A DNA stretch of 64,000 bases, taken from contig NZ_JAVIDR010000003.1 of assembly GCF_031157835.1 (NCBI RefSeq), positions 186,001 to 250,000 of the forward strand. The letters run 5' to 3'. Numbering within the stretch: the stretch's first letter is position 1; each line of letters starts with the position of its first letter. Positions 28,469-38,403 of the stretch are shown one piece after another. A program made the translations under genes and the position numbers. The stretch comes from Acinetobacter rudis (GTDB lineage Bacteria > Pseudomonadota > Gammaproteobacteria > Pseudomonadales > Moraxellaceae). Under the pieces are notes generated by a model that saw nothing but the letters and a program-made list of their open reading frames with translations, did not search any database and was not told where the DNA came from.

Positions 28469-29018
28469 CAACTTTCCCCAAATAATCAATAAGAATAGGC
28501 GCACCTATTTCTTTATTCGAGTAATACATCTGTATCTGCACAGGTTTGGCTTCACCATTACCAAACCAAATAAGCTGTGGAGAATGTTCCCCTAATAAAT
28601 CAGTATTATTGGCCTGAGCATAATTTTGTTCTTGGCTTATAACCCGAAACGACACTTTCGCTGGCAACTCCCGTACAGGAAATTGTTTTAACTCCTGCCA
28701 AGGGTTTTGCTGAGTAACACTCATTGTTGGTAATTCTGCTGCAACTTGAGGTTTATAATAGGTCATAACACGGTATTGGAATGGATGAACGTCTGTTTCA
28801 GGTTGAATACTCAGTGCATATACGCTGGCCTGATCATTTGCTTCACGATTAATTTTTTTTAGATCAAGAATAAGTAATTCTCGCTGTTGCATCACTTTAC
28901 GCATATCCATGCCTTCGATATTTAACATCACGAGTGACATTAATATCCCCATAATTACAATGACCACCATCACTTCAACAAGAGTGAAGCCTGTTTGTTG
29001 TTTATTGAGGTGGTCCAT
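28455..29018 (-). CDS. gspH: Type II secretion minor pseudopilin GspH
   Basis: GspH is a minor pseudopilin of the type II secretion pseudopilus. The 187-residue protein has MDHLNKQQTG then FTLVEVMVVIVIMGIL, with Gly10/Phe11 as the cleavage site and Glu15. A GspH-type globular domain follows. It is the first of the four-gene gspHIJK set, beginning 20 bp after the TetR-family gene's stop, and could be transcribed from the long upstream run. Confidence 0.93.
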   Translation of the reverse strand: MDHLNKQQTGFTLVEVMVVIVIMGILMSLVMLNIEGMDMRKVMQQRELLILDLKKINREANDQASVYALSIQPETDVHPFQYRVMTYYKPQVAAELPTMSVTQQNPWQELKQFPVRELPAKVSFRVISQEQNYAQANNTDLLGEHSPQLIWFGNGEAKPVQIQMYYSNKEIGAPILIDYLGKVDATP

Positions 29019-29038
29019 AAATTAAGGTCTATATGATC

Positions 29039-29653
29039 TTAAGCCATTGCTTCAGCATGGCAAGATTGTTTTGGTAAATTCAAAGCTTGTTCAATCAAAG
29101 CCACCCTTAAACTATCTCGCTCACCTAAGTATCGCTGATAAAAACTCGAGTTTAAAATCGCAGCACCACCATGAGTAAGTGCCCAAATTGCAGCTAAATA
29201 ATCCCGAACAGACATATCACTATGAATTGATTCAAGGTACTGTTCTGTCAAACGGATGATCAAGCGTAAGCGTTGTTTACGAATTTGATAGAGCTGATAA
29301 AATAAATCGTGTAAACCTTGCGCCGTAGTAGATAAACGCTCCTCAATCTGATGGAACATCACGATTTGATCAGGATGATGCAAGTGATGCAGCATAAAAA
29401 ATGCCAGCTGTTCAGCGAATAACGTCTCTGAATTTTGCAACATCTCAAGCAACATCCGTTCATTACGAATAATCAATAACAGATACAGCTCATCTTTACT
29501 TTGAAAGTGTTTATACAAAGTACCTTTTGCTAGATCTAGTTCTGCCGCCAAAGCATCTAAAGTCATGCCTAGCTCACCGTTTTCTAGCAGCAAACGCTCT
29601 GCCACTTCAAAAATCAACGTTTCTCTTGCTCTAAACTGAGCTTGACGATCCAT
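29039..29653 (-). CDS. TetR/AcrR-family transcriptional regulator
   Basis: The N-terminal DNA-binding domain is clear: FEVAERLLLENGELGMTLDALAAEL in pieces, with the recognition helix region LAKGTLYKHFQSKDELY at about residues 44-60. The C-terminal helical domain should bind a ligand. I take ATG 29653 (MDRQAQFRARE, 204 residues); an in-frame TTG at 29683 is possible, and neither start has a clear ribosome binding site. It lies between tatD and gspH in a co-directional run. Its target and ligand are unknown. Confidence 0.88.
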   Translation of the reverse strand: MDRQAQFRARETLIFEVAERLLLENGELGMTLDALAAELDLAKGTLYKHFQSKDELYLLLIIRNERMLLEMLQNSETLFAEQLAFFMLHHLHHPDQIVMFHQIEERLSTTAQGLHDLFYQLYQIRKQRLRLIIRLTEQYLESIHSDMSVRDYLAAIWALTHGGAAILNSSFYQRYLGERDSLRVALIEQALNLPKQSCHAEAMA

Positions 29654-29695
29654 CTTCACGCGCTCAAATACCTCTTCGACCAAACAACAATCGAT

Positions 29696-30469
29696 TTATT
29701 TAAGATCTAATAAGTTGTTAAAATTTTGCGTAGTAATTCGCCCAATTTCCTCAAGGCTCATATCATAAACATCACTCAATGCTTTTGCCACATAAGGAAC
29801 ATATTTAGGCTCATTATTTTTACCACGATACGGCATTGGGGCTAAATAAGGACTATCCGTTTCAATCAACAATCGATCTAATGGAACTTGTTTTGCAACA
29901 TCTCTTAAATCTTGTGCATTTTTAAAAGAAACAATACCTGAGAAAGAAATATAATAACCACAATCAAGTACAGCCTTAGCCGTTTCCATATCTTCAGTGA
30001 AACAATGTAAAATTCCATGTGTGGACTTTTCAGCACGAATAATATCAATTGTGTCTTTTTTTGCAGAACGCGTATGAACCACGACTGGCTTTTTCAACTG
30101 TTGGGAAGCATGAATGTGCCGTGCAAAACAACGTTTTTGTTCATCTACAAATTCACAGCTATGGTAATAATCCAAACCAGTTTCACCAATAGCCCATACT
30201 TTATCTGACTGGCCCAATTCGACCAAACGCTCAACACTCGCACTTTGCATCATTGCTTCATCCTCACAAGGATGAACACCAACGCTATAGCCAACATCAG
30301 CATGACGTGCTGCAATTTCAGCCAAAGCAATATGATCATCTAAACTGACCGATATTCCCATAAAACCAGAAACACCATTTCCCCTTGCTGCTGCCAAAGC
30401 TGCATCAATACTTCCTTCGTAAGGTTCTAGATTTAACATAGTTAAATGGCAATGGGTATCAAAGAACAC
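29696..30469 (-). CDS. tatD: TatD-family metal-dependent hydrolase
   Basis: TatD proteins are metal-dependent nucleases of the amidohydrolase superfamily. I choose GTG 30469, because AAAGGAAG lies six bases upstream and the family N-terminus (FFDTHCHL) begins directly; an ATG at 30493 also fits the frame. The 257-residue product has the metal ligands DTHCHL near 3-8, GVHPCED near 66, GETGLDYY near 99, VVHTRSA near 131 and LIETDSPYL near 207. It follows holB, the common neighbour of this ycfH-type gene. Confidence 0.94.
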   Translation of the reverse strand: MFFDTHCHLTMLNLEPYEGSIDAALAAARGNGVSGFMGISVSLDDHIALAEIAARHADVGYSVGVHPCEDEAMMQSASVERLVELGQSDKVWAIGETGLDYYHSCEFVDEQKRCFARHIHASQQLKKPVVVHTRSAKKDTIDIIRAEKSTHGILHCFTEDMETAKAVLDCGYYISFSGIVSFKNAQDLRDVAKQVPLDRLLIETDSPYLAPMPYRGKNNEPKYVPYVAKALSDVYDMSLEEIGRITTQNFNNLLDLK

Positions 30470-30548
30470 AACACTTCCTTTATTCACTTTCATCTGAAGA
30501 CGTATTTAAAAGCAACACTCAATGAATGTTGCTTATCATGCTTGATCG

Positions 30549-31544
30549 TTATGAAACATTCATTAAAGTAACAAATAGTTCATCAAGAATTAAATTACTT
30601 TGTACATTTTGCTGTAATAGTTGTTTAGCCTCGGTCAACTGATCATATAAGGAAAATAAATCCTCAAGCCGATATTGCTCAGCAAGTACGGTCAAATCAA
30701 TATCACTATTTTTTACCCATTGCTGCATTTTAAACGCCAGTATATCGGTTAACAGGTATTCAAACATTTGCAGAAAATCGACTATATTCAGTTCTTTATT
30801 CCACTTTGTTGCCAGCATCATTGGCATATTTTTATTCGATACCAATTTCTGCCAATCATTTACAAAATTTTGCCGTTGCGCAAACCATGGACTATTAAGC
30901 AATTCGATTGCTTTTAATGGCATTTGATTTGCCAATCCCAAAAGCAAATCAATATTTTGCTGTTGATCAATAGCAATTTGCGTTTGTAAATAATGTTTAG
31001 CAACCGTCTGATCGATTCGATCAACTGCAAAGTGCTGCATCCGACTACGGATTGTTGCAGGTAATTTCAAAAAATGCTCTGCAATAAGAATAATCATGAC
31101 CCGCTCACCTGGCTCTTCTAATGTTTTTAATAAAGCATTAGATGAAGCAATATTTAATGCCTCAGCAGGATCAATCACAATGACTCGCCAACCATCTACT
31201 GTTTGTTGTACAAATGGCAATAAATCACGAATTTTCTCAATTTTAATCTTTGCATTATGTTTTTTATTGTCTTCATCTGTAGACACATAAACATAATTTG
31301 GATGCGTATCGGATTTCAACCAAACACAGCTACTGCACTGACCACAAGCAGAATCATGTTGTTTGTTCGAACACAACACCCATGCCACAAATTGCTCAAC
31401 AAATGTATGTTTTCCACAGCCTGACTTGCCATAAAATAACAAACCGTGTCCAAGATTAGGAAAACGATGCGTCAAAGTTTTCCATAATGCTTGTTGCCAT
31501 GGATAGAGGATTGTTTCAGGAGAATCGACAGAATTAGTGCTCAC
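30549..31544 (-). CDS. holB: DNA polymerase III subunit delta'
   Basis: This clamp-loader subunit has 331 residues and a GTG start at 31544. It has the P-loop-like GKSGCGKHT at 39-47, a zinc site formed by Cys58, Cys67, Cys70 and Cys73, LLKTLEEPGERV near 140 and the sensor region ATIRSRMQHF near 165. The last has Met where many clamp loaders have Cys of the SRC motif. It lies between kdsB and tatD. A PilZ gene often follows holB in gammaproteobacteria but none is present here. Confidence 0.93.
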   Translation of the reverse strand: MSTNSVDSPETILYPWQQALWKTLTHRFPNLGHGLLFYGKSGCGKHTFVEQFVAWVLCSNKQHDSACGQCSSCVWLKSDTHPNYVYVSTDEDNKKHNAKIKIEKIRDLLPFVQQTVDGWRVIVIDPAEALNIASSNALLKTLEEPGERVMIILIAEHFLKLPATIRSRMQHFAVDRIDQTVAKHYLQTQIAIDQQQNIDLLLGLANQMPLKAIELLNSPWFAQRQNFVNDWQKLVSNKNMPMMLATKWNKELNIVDFLQMFEYLLTDILAFKMQQWVKNSDIDLTVLAEQYRLEDLFSLYDQLTEAKQLLQQNVQSNLILDELFVTLMNVS

Positions 31545-31590
31545 AGATATACCATCGCTTGCAACACATGACTCAAGTTAAACTGATGCA

Positions 31591-32346
31591 TTATTCAAAC
31601 ATACTCACAGGCATTTGATTCAAACGCTGTAAATCTTCTTCCGTATCAACGCCTGGTGGAAGCTGTGCTGTAGCAACAGCAATCGCAATTCGATGATTGT
31701 TTTCTAAAACTCTTAATTGCTCTAAGTTTTCTAACTGTTCTAATTGACCACGTTGCCAAGTGACATATTGTTGTAACAATCCTACACGGTAAGCATAGAG
31801 TCCTAAATGTCTAAATGCGTGTTTAGGCACAAGTGCACCGTCTTCAGCATCACGCTCATGCGGAATGCTCGCACGACTAAAATATAGTGCCTGATTGTGT
31901 TGAGTCATAACAACTTTAACGATGCTAGGACGTAAAAATTCTTCCATAGTATGAATAGGTTCACACAGTGTGGACATACTACAATCAGATTTTCGTACCA
32001 ATAGCTCAGCGACCTGACAAACTAAATCAGCCGGTAGTAAGGGCTCATCACCTTGTACATTTACGATAATATCATCAGCATGCCAACCCTTAATTTTTGC
32101 AACTTCACTCAAACGATCAGTGCCTGATGGGTGTTCTGCACTTGTCATTACAACATCAATACCTTCAGCTATACATAGCTGTGCAATACGATCATCATCT
32201 GTTGCAACACATAAATCATCAAAACCTGCGACCTTTTTAGCTTGATCAACAACTCGCAAGATCATGGCACGGCCATGAATTTCTAATAATGGTTTTCCAG
32301 GTAACCGTGAACTCGCATAACGAGCAGGAATAACAATATGCTTCAT
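31591..32346 (-). CDS. kdsB: 3-deoxy-manno-octulosonate cytidylyltransferase
   Basis: KdsB makes CMP-Kdo, the activated donor for the LPS or LOS inner core. The 251-residue protein begins [20 protein letters not shown], the nucleotide-binding signature, and has VATDDDRIA near 47, [11 protein letters not shown] near 94 and [11 protein letters not shown] near 145. It starts 9 bp after lpxK and is part of msbA-lpxK-kdsB, a lipid A/core assembly operon. Confidence 0.97.
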   Translation of the reverse strand: MKHIVIPARYASSRLPGKPLLEIHGRAMILRVVDQAKKVAGFDDLCVATDDDRIAQLCIAEGIDVVMTSAEHPSGTDRLSEVAKIKGWHADDIIVNVQGDEPLLPADLVCQVAELLVRKSDCSMSTLCEPIHTMEEFLRPSIVKVVMTQHNQALYFSRASIPHERDAEDGALVPKHAFRHLGLYAYRVGLLQQYVTWQRGQLEQLENLEQLRVLENNHRIAIAVATAQLPPGVDTEEDLQRLNQMPVSMFE

Positions 32347-32355
32347 AGTAGAACC

Positions 32356-33366
32356 TTAGATGAAAGTAATATTTAGTGCAGCGAGTTGCTGTCTTAGCTG
32401 TTGATAACATGCATCGGAAAGTACCGCATCAACGGGGACCACCCAAATTTGACGTTGATAATCTGGATATTGCTTTAGTAATGGTAACAACTTCACCGCA
32501 TCTTTTTCAGTGGTAATAATTGGGCTTTGATCATCAAAACAAATATCCTCAATATCGTATTCGTGATGATCTTTAAACTCATAACAATGAAACTGAGTCA
32601 CGCCAATTGAAGTTAATGTATTATAAAAACGTTGTGGGTAACCAATCCCAACGACGGCATTATAATATTCATTGGCTTGAAATATTTCTTGCTGACCATC
32701 TATAGAATTAAGTAAATAGGGTCGCCCTACTTGCAAATGCATATTAAGATCAATACTTGGGCGCATTGCATGTTCTATTACCGTCCCTTCCTGTAAGCGT
32801 GAAGCAGGTTCACGTAGAAAGCCTTCCGGTAATAATTTTGCATTTCCTAACCCACGTTGTTGATCCAAAACGATCCATTCAACTTCTCGCTCTAATGCCC
32901 AATGCTGCAAGCCATCATCACAGATAATCAAATCAAACTGATCTTCAGCCAACAATAATTCAATACTGGCTTGCCGATTTGGTCCTACAGCCATAGCCAC
33001 ATCAGTCGATTGAACAATAAGACAAGGCTCATCACCCACCTCTTGTGGGTCTGAGTCTAAAGTGACGCGTGCAGGAAATGGACCTTTACCGCCGTAACCA
33101 CGACTGATCACAGCAACTCGTACCTGATGGTGTTGAAGATATTTCACCAGTTGGATAAGTAAAGGTGTTTTACCACTACCACCCACAGTAATATTCCCAA
33201 TCACCATCACTGGAATTGGTGCTCGATAGCTTGTTTTTAAGCGCCAACGATAGCATTGTTTATTCAGGAGAAATCCCATTCGGTACAAACAGGAGAGTGG
33301 ACGCAACAACTTTAACCATCCAGCCTGCCTATTCCAAGCATCTTGTAGTTGCTGCGCCAATGACAT
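32356..33366 (-). CDS. lpxK: Tetraacyldisaccharide 4'-kinase
   Basis: LpxK phosphorylates the 4' position of the lipid A disaccharide at the inner membrane. The 336-residue protein has the N-terminal amphipathic region, Walker A GNITVGGSGKTPL at 57-69, VISRGYGGKG near 88, ICDDGLQHW near 147 and TTEKDAVKLLPL near 274. It begins 2 bp after the msbA stop codon, as in many gammaproteobacteria, so the products are made together. Confidence 0.97.
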   Translation of the reverse strand: MSLAQQLQDAWNRQAGWLKLLRPLSCLYRMGFLLNKQCYRWRLKTSYRAPIPVMVIGNITVGGSGKTPLLIQLVKYLQHHQVRVAVISRGYGGKGPFPARVTLDSDPQEVGDEPCLIVQSTDVAMAVGPNRQASIELLLAEDQFDLIICDDGLQHWALEREVEWIVLDQQRGLGNAKLLPEGFLREPASRLQEGTVIEHAMRPSIDLNMHLQVGRPYLLNSIDGQQEIFQANEYYNAVVGIGYPQRFYNTLTSIGVTQFHCYEFKDHHEYDIEDICFDDQSPIITTEKDAVKLLPLLKQYPDYQRQIWVVPVDAVLSDACYQQLRQQLAALNITFI

Positions 33367-33368
33367 AA

Positions 33369-35099
33369 TTAGTCCTCAAAATTTCGCTGATGCAACTGAT
33401 AGTACGCACCATGTTTCGCTAAAAGTTGTTGATGCGTCCCCTGCTCTAAAATCTGTCCTTGATCCATCACAACAATAAGATCTGCATTTTCGATGGTTGA
33501 TAAACGATGTGCAATCACGATTGTTGTACGACTTTGGTCTAACATTGCCTCATCGAATGCTTTTTGAATGAAATGTTCCGACTCATTGTCTAATGCACTA
33601 GTCGCTTCATCCAAAATCAAAATTGGAGCATTTTTCAAAATAGCCCGAGCAATCGCAATACGTTGACGCTGTCCACCAGATAATGATAACCCCTGTGTAC
33701 CCAGCTGCGTATCATAACCATCAGGAAGACTCATAATAAAGTCATGTGCATAGGCTGCCTTAGCTGCTGCAATAATCGCATCTTCTGATGCGCCTTCGAG
33801 CTGACCATAGGCAATATTTTCACGCACACTGCGATCAAACAATACAACTTGTTGATTGACCATAGCGACTTGAGCGCGTAAGCAAGACAATTCAATGTCA
33901 TTAATGGCGATCTGATCAAGAAAGATTTGGCCACTGCTTGGCTCTTGAAAACGCACCAGCATATTCACCAAAGAGCTTTTACCGGCACCAGAACGTCCAA
34001 CCAAAGCAACCGTCTGTCCTGCCTCAATTTTTAAGTTAAAATCAGTAATGGCTTGAACCTTATTTTGATAATTTAGTCCCACTGTATCAAAATAAATTTG
34101 CCCTTTTAACTTCGGTTGTTGTGTACCATTATTATTTTCTTCTGGCATATCCAACAACTCAAAGACCGAATGTGCTGCTGCTAAACCACGTTGTAATTTT
34201 TCATTTACATCAGTTAAGTTCTTAATTGGTTTACCCAATAAACCAGCAGCAGTGATGTAAGCAACAAACTCACCAGCAGAAGTATCACCAAAAATTTGAG
34301 GACGTAGCGCAATCCAAACAATCAAACTCATTGCCATAGAGATCACTAACTGAACTAATGGACTATTGAGATTTTGCACGACCACCATTTTCAGGCTACG
34401 TTTTAAATTCTCTTCAGAAGAAGTATAAAACCGCTTTTGTTCACTTTTTTCGCCAATAAAACTTTTTACAACCGACTGACCATTAATACTTTCTTGTACC
34501 ACATGGTTAACATCGCCCATGGTATCCTGCACTTGAATTGACAGTTTACGCATACGCTTTGAGGCTTTACGAACCAAAACACCAATAATGGGTAAGAAAA
34601 TAAAAATTAATAAGGTTAAACGCCAGTTGCTATAAAACAGATAGCCCAATAAACCCAGTGTAATTAATCCATCTTTAACAATTGTTTTTAGTGATTCTGA
34701 AGACGCTGCCGTTACTTGCTCTACGTTATACATCAGCTTTGCTGAAATATGCCCAGCCGAGTTTTCTAAATAATATTGTGATGGCATACGTAATAACTTT
34801 GAATATACTTCTTGACGCATGCTAAACACTAAACGCCGTGAAATAACCGCAGTAAAGTAGCCGCCCATAAACAGACCTAAACCGCGAAAAAACATAAGTA
34901 ACACGATCAACATTGGAAACCAATCTAGATTCTCTTGGCTGCCATGTTGGATTGCATCAATAATATATTTAATTAACTTTGCTACAGAAACTTCAGTTGC
35001 AGCATTAAGACCAAACCCGATGAGGACGAGTAATGCTATCCCCCAATAAGGTTTTAAATAGGCAAGAAGGCGAAAGTAAACTTTTACGTCTTGATTCAC
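33369..35099 (-). CDS. msbA: Lipid A export ABC transporter MsbA
   Basis: MsbA flips lipid A-core across the inner membrane. The 576-residue half-transporter has six membrane helices in the first 310 residues, then an ABC domain with Walker A GRSGAGKSS near 370, Q-loop, signature LSGGQRQRIAIARAIL near 475, Walker B ILILDEATSALD and the His-switch AHRLSTI. It heads the msbA-lpxK-kdsB-holB run; about 205 bp upstream separate it from parB. Confidence 0.96.
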   Translation of the reverse strand: MNQDVKVYFRLLAYLKPYWGIALLVLIGFGLNAATEVSVAKLIKYIIDAIQHGSQENLDWFPMLIVLLMFFRGLGLFMGGYFTAVISRRLVFSMRQEVYSKLLRMPSQYYLENSAGHISAKLMYNVEQVTAASSESLKTIVKDGLITLGLLGYLFYSNWRLTLLIFIFLPIIGVLVRKASKRMRKLSIQVQDTMGDVNHVVQESINGQSVVKSFIGEKSEQKRFYTSSEENLKRSLKMVVVQNLNSPLVQLVISMAMSLIVWIALRPQIFGDTSAGEFVAYITAAGLLGKPIKNLTDVNEKLQRGLAAAHSVFELLDMPEENNNGTQQPKLKGQIYFDTVGLNYQNKVQAITDFNLKIEAGQTVALVGRSGAGKSSLVNMLVRFQEPSSGQIFLDQIAINDIELSCLRAQVAMVNQQVVLFDRSVRENIAYGQLEGASEDAIIAAAKAAYAHDFIMSLPDGYDTQLGTQGLSLSGGQRQRIAIARAILKNAPILILDEATSALDNESEHFIQKAFDEAMLDQSRTTIVIAHRLSTIENADLIVVMDQGQILEQGTHQQLLAKHGAYYQLHQRNFED

Positions 35100-35240
35100 A
35101 GATGAATGACCTCTGGGTAGAGCTGAAAGTATAATTGTTGCTCATTTGCCAGCACAATTAGAGCGCAGCAAGTTTCGCAGATGCGACTAGAAGATATCAT
35201 ATTCATTTAGAGCTAACATATTGTTGTGTTATCGATTCAA

Positions 35241-35273
35241 AGCTTATAAATGTATTTATAACATTCATAAGCT
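35241..35273 (-). terminator. Hairpin downstream of parB
   Basis: Two 13-bp arms (35241-35253 and 35261-35273) pair with a single mismatch around a 7-nt loop. It lies 32 bp beyond the parB stop codon. The following T-tract is short, so this is either a weak terminator or a 3'-end structure. Confidence 0.5.
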
Positions 35274-35304
35274 CCTTAATCTGATCAATTACACAACAAA
35301 CACT

Positions 35305-36192
35305 TTATTCTGCTAAACAAATATTCAAAATACCATCTAATTCATCAAGCGAATGATAATGTATAACTAACTTGCCTTTACCCTGTTTATTGTGATCAAT
35401 TTTAACATTAGCACTGAAGCGTTCAGATAATTGCTTGGTTAAGCTCTCTATATCAGCTGAAACTTTAGTTTTCTGTTGATCATTTTTTGGCGTATTCCAC
35501 TCACGAACCAACTGTTCAGTTTGACGTACAGACAAACCTTTCTCAACAACAATATGCGCAATCTTAATCTGATCCTGCGATTTGATCGTGAGAATTGCTC
35601 GAGCATGCCCCATATCTATTTGACCTTCTTGCATTAAAGTTTTAACTTCTTCTGTCAAACTTAATAAACGCAACAAGTTACTAATCGTTGTACGAGCTTT
35701 ACCAACGGTATCGGCAATTTCTTGATGACTTAAACCGAACTCTTCATGAAAACGCTGTAAGGCCAAAGCTTGATCGATTGGGTTTAAATCTTGGCGTTGA
35801 ATGTTTTCAATTAATGCCAAAGCGATTGCAACTTGATCTGTTAGATCACGTACAATTGCAGGAACTTCAGTCAGACCTGCAATTTGTGCAGCTCTCCAAC
35901 GTCGCTCACCCGCAATGATTTCATATGGATGTGCTGCATCATCAACAGGACGAATCACAATAGGCTGCATTACACCATGTTTTTTAATTGATGCTGCGAG
36001 TTCTTGTAAATCTTGTTCATGAATAAAACGGCGTGGTTGATAAGTACCCCGTTTTAATTGACCCACGGCAATTTGTTGTAATTGACCTTGGTCTAAACCC
36101 TTAACATCGAGCTGTAACTTTTCTTTTTGAATGGAACCTAATAAGGCATCTAAGCCACGACCTTTAGCTAAGCCACGTTTTTTAATGGTCAT
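35305..36192 (-). CDS. parB: Chromosome partitioning protein ParB
   Basis: ParB is the CTP-dependent clamp that loads at parS and spreads along DNA. The 295 residues include a basic N-terminus with GLAKGRGLDALLG, the ParB/Srx nuclease-like CTP-binding domain (QPRRFIHEQ, IVIRPV, AGERRWRAAQ at about 50-120), a helix-turn-helix near 160-185 (LSHQEIADTVGKARTTISNLL) and a C-terminal dimer domain. It starts one base after the parA stop codon. I see no full parS site next to the operon. Confidence 0.96.
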   Translation of the reverse strand: MTIKKRGLAKGRGLDALLGSIQKEKLQLDVKGLDQGQLQQIAVGQLKRGTYQPRRFIHEQDLQELAASIKKHGVMQPIVIRPVDDAAHPYEIIAGERRWRAAQIAGLTEVPAIVRDLTDQVAIALALIENIQRQDLNPIDQALALQRFHEEFGLSHQEIADTVGKARTTISNLLRLLSLTEEVKTLMQEGQIDMGHARAILTIKSQDQIKIAHIVVEKGLSVRQTEQLVREWNTPKNDQQKTKVSADIESLTKQLSERFSANVKIDHNKQGKGKLVIHYHSLDELDGILNICLAE

Positions 36193-36193
36193 G

Positions 36194-36973
36194 TTATTTC
36201 CCTTTCGCTTTCACTTTTGCTTTTTTTAAGATTTCAGCAGCCAAATGCAGATATGCAATTGCACCTTTTGAACTCTTTTCAAAATAAATAATTGGTAAAC
36301 CATGTGCTGGTGCTTCAGCTAAACGTACATTTCGGGGTACAACAGTTTCATATAACTTCGTACCGAAATACTGTTCTAATTCAGCAGAAACATCACGTGT
36401 CAGTGCATTACGAGCATCATACATTGTACGAACCACACCAACAATTTCTAAATCAGGGTTTAAAGCTTGTTGGATTTTATCTATGGTCTGCGTTAAGTCA
36501 GCCAAACCTTCCAGTGCATAATATTCACATTGCATTGGAATAATGACACCTTTAACTGCAGTCAAGGCATTGACAGTAATCAAGCTTAAACTTGGTGCAC
36601 AATCAACAATGATATAGTCGTAGTTATCTGCAATTTCTTGAAGTGCTTGTTGTAAAATATACTCACGACCTTCTTGATCGGCAATAGCCAGTTCAACGCC
36701 AGCTAAATCACGGTTTGCACCTAAAACTTTATACCCAACTTCAGATTGATATATAGCTGTAGCAATAGGTACTTCACCAAGTAAGACATCTGTAATTGAA
36801 TAGAGTAAATCGTTTTTCTGAACACCAGACCCCATGGTGGCATTACCTTGCGGATCCATATCTACCAGTAATACTCTTTTTTTCAACACCGCCAAAGATG
36901 CTGCCAAATTGACAGCCGTTGTGGTTTTACCTACACCACCTTTCTGGTTGGCGATCGCAATAATTTCAGCCAT
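36194..36973 (-). CDS. parA: Chromosome partitioning ATPase ParA (Soj)
   Basis: ParA is the ATPase that moves ParB-parS complexes. The 259-residue protein has the deviant Walker A KGGVGKTTT at 11-19 with both signature lysines, DMDPQGNAT near 39, VDCAPSLSLITVNAL near 122 and the ALEGLADL region near 153. There is no N-terminal helix-turn-helix, which marks it as a chromosomal, Soj-like type. It lies between rsmG and parB, the conserved gid-par order. Confidence 0.97.
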   Translation of the reverse strand: MAEIIAIANQKGGVGKTTTAVNLAASLAVLKKRVLLVDMDPQGNATMGSGVQKNDLLYSITDVLLGEVPIATAIYQSEVGYKVLGANRDLAGVELAIADQEGREYILQQALQEIADNYDYIIVDCAPSLSLITVNALTAVKGVIIPMQCEYYALEGLADLTQTIDKIQQALNPDLEIVGVVRTMYDARNALTRDVSAELEQYFGTKLYETVVPRNVRLAEAPAHGLPIIYFEKSSKGAIAYLHLAAEILKKAKVKAKGK

Positions 36974-36996
36974 GGTAATCCCGATCCTAATAAATA

Positions 36997-37629
36997 TTAA
37001 ATATGTTGTAGTACAAGTAAGTGTCGTTGTTCATCTAAGCGTGGCACACGAAGCGCTATCGTCTGACATTGCCACTGTGAAGCCAATTGCTCAATTTCAT
37101 CAGTAGGGACCAAACCTTTCATTGCTGCAATTTTACTTTGTGCATGCATATAAGGAGTGGCTGCTGTAACGAAATCCGTCAGTGATGCAAAAGCTCGACT
37201 TGTGATGACATCGAATTTTCCTAAATTATTTATACTATCCTGATCTTCTACACGCGTTTGCACGGCAATCACGTTTGTCAGCTTTTGATCTGCAATAAAC
37301 TGTTTTAAGAACCGAATTTTTTTTCCATTTGAATCTAATAACACACATTCACGATCAGGTTGAGTTAACGCAATAATCATTCCAGGCATGCCACCTCCTG
37401 TACCAATATCGAGTAAACGACCACCAGGAAGATCATTTAATATACTCAAACTATCCAGTAAATGTTTAACTAACATTTCTTCTGGTTCACGAATGGCGGT
37501 TAGGTTATACGCTTTGTTCCACAGCAACAAAGCGTCTTGATAACGCAGTAGAGCCTGCAGCGCATCATCACTGAGTGTAAGCCCCAAACGCTGGCTATCG
37601 CGCTTGAGTACTGAAAAATAAGAATGCAT
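36997..37629 (-). CDS. rsmG: 16S rRNA (guanine(527)-N7)-methyltransferase
   Basis: RsmG methylates G527 of 16S rRNA, and its loss gives low-level streptomycin resistance. The 210-residue protein has the SAM motif LLDIGTGGGMPG near residue 70, VLLDSNGKKIRFLKQF near 95 and VITSRAFASL near 145. It is the first gene of rsmG-parA-parB. No mnmG gene is seen upstream, although it is the usual neighbour. Confidence 0.96.
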   Translation of the reverse strand: MHSYFSVLKRDSQRLGLTLSDDALQALLRYQDALLLWNKAYNLTAIREPEEMLVKHLLDSLSILNDLPGGRLLDIGTGGGMPGMIIALTQPDRECVLLDSNGKKIRFLKQFIADQKLTNVIAVQTRVEDQDSINNLGKFDVITSRAFASLTDFVTAATPYMHAQSKIAAMKGLVPTDEIEQLASQWQCQTIALRVPRLDEQRHLLVLQHI

Positions 37630-37713
37630 AAGCGAGCTAAGTCTATAAATTTAGGTAAGAGTATACCGATTTATAGCGCGTGGAACACCTAGCAACGACG
37701 AGTTAATATGCAT

Positions 37714-38403
37714 TTAAGCCAGCTCATCTGCATAAATCTGTCGATCTAGTTCAGCTAAGCGCTCTGGTGTACCCACATCAACCCAAATTCCTTGTAATTT
37801 TTCTGCACTTACTTGACCTGCCTGCATCGCCTGCTTAAACAAAGGAAGCATTGCTCTCTTTCCTGCCTCCAAGCCTGCAAACATTTTTGGTGAATAAACA
37901 GCAACACCGCTATAGGTAAGATGCTCACCTGGCATATTTTGCTCAAATAAATAGCTTTTACCCTCAGACAAACAAAAATCACCTTGTGGATGTTGAATAG
38001 GATTTGTCACCAAAACCAAATGAGCTAAAGATGGCCCTAAATCAACTTTAAGCAAAGGCGCAAAATCCATGGTGGTCCAAACATCACCATTGACCAATAT
38101 AAATGGCTCATCACCTAAAAGCGGCAAAGCATTAATAATGCCACCAGCCGTTTCTAAGCCTTCACCTTCATGTGACCAATAAATTTTTACACCAAATTGC
38201 TCACCATTTCCTAACGCTTCAACTAACTTATCTGCAAGCCAAGCGGTATTAATGACAATTTCACGAATACCTATGGCGCGAAGTTTTTCAATATGCCAAA
38301 CAATAAGAGGTTTCCCTCCTACCTGTAATAAGGGTTTAGGCGTATGTAAAGTCAACGGACGCATACGATTGCCTAACCCTGCCGCCAAAATCATTGCTTT
38401 CAT
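37714..38403 (-). CDS. murU: N-acetylmuramate alpha-1-phosphate uridylyltransferase
   Basis: MurU converts MurNAc-1-phosphate to UDP-MurNAc in the peptidoglycan recycling route that bypasses de novo synthesis and confers intrinsic fosfomycin tolerance. The 229-residue nucleotidyltransferase begins MKAMILAAGLGNRMRPLT, has KPLLQVGGKPLI near 24 and FILVNGDVWT near 100. The ATG overlaps the amgK stop codon by four bases; the amgK-murU pairing supports this function over other sugar-phosphate transferases. Confidence 0.94.
   Translation of the reverse strand: MKAMILAAGLGNRMRPLTLHTPKPLLQVGGKPLIVWHIEKLRAIGIREIVINTAWLADKLVEALGNGEQFGVKIYWSHEGEGLETAGGIINALPLLGDEPFILVNGDVWTTMDFAPLLKVDLGPSLAHLVLVTNPIQHPQGDFCLSEGKSYLFEQNMPGEHLTYSGVAVYSPKMFAGLEAGKRAMLPLFKQAMQAGQVSAEKLQGIWVDVGTPERLAELDRQIYADELA

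Noticed and set aside
26422..29018. A complete type II secretion or type IV pilus locus
   Set aside because: Only gspH, gspI, gspJ and gspK are present; scattered secretion genes are normal in this lineage.
37676..37691. Possible parS site near parAB
   Set aside because: Only the right half (CGTGGAACA) matches; the left half does not, giving about 11 of 16 positions. A full site was not found next to the operon.
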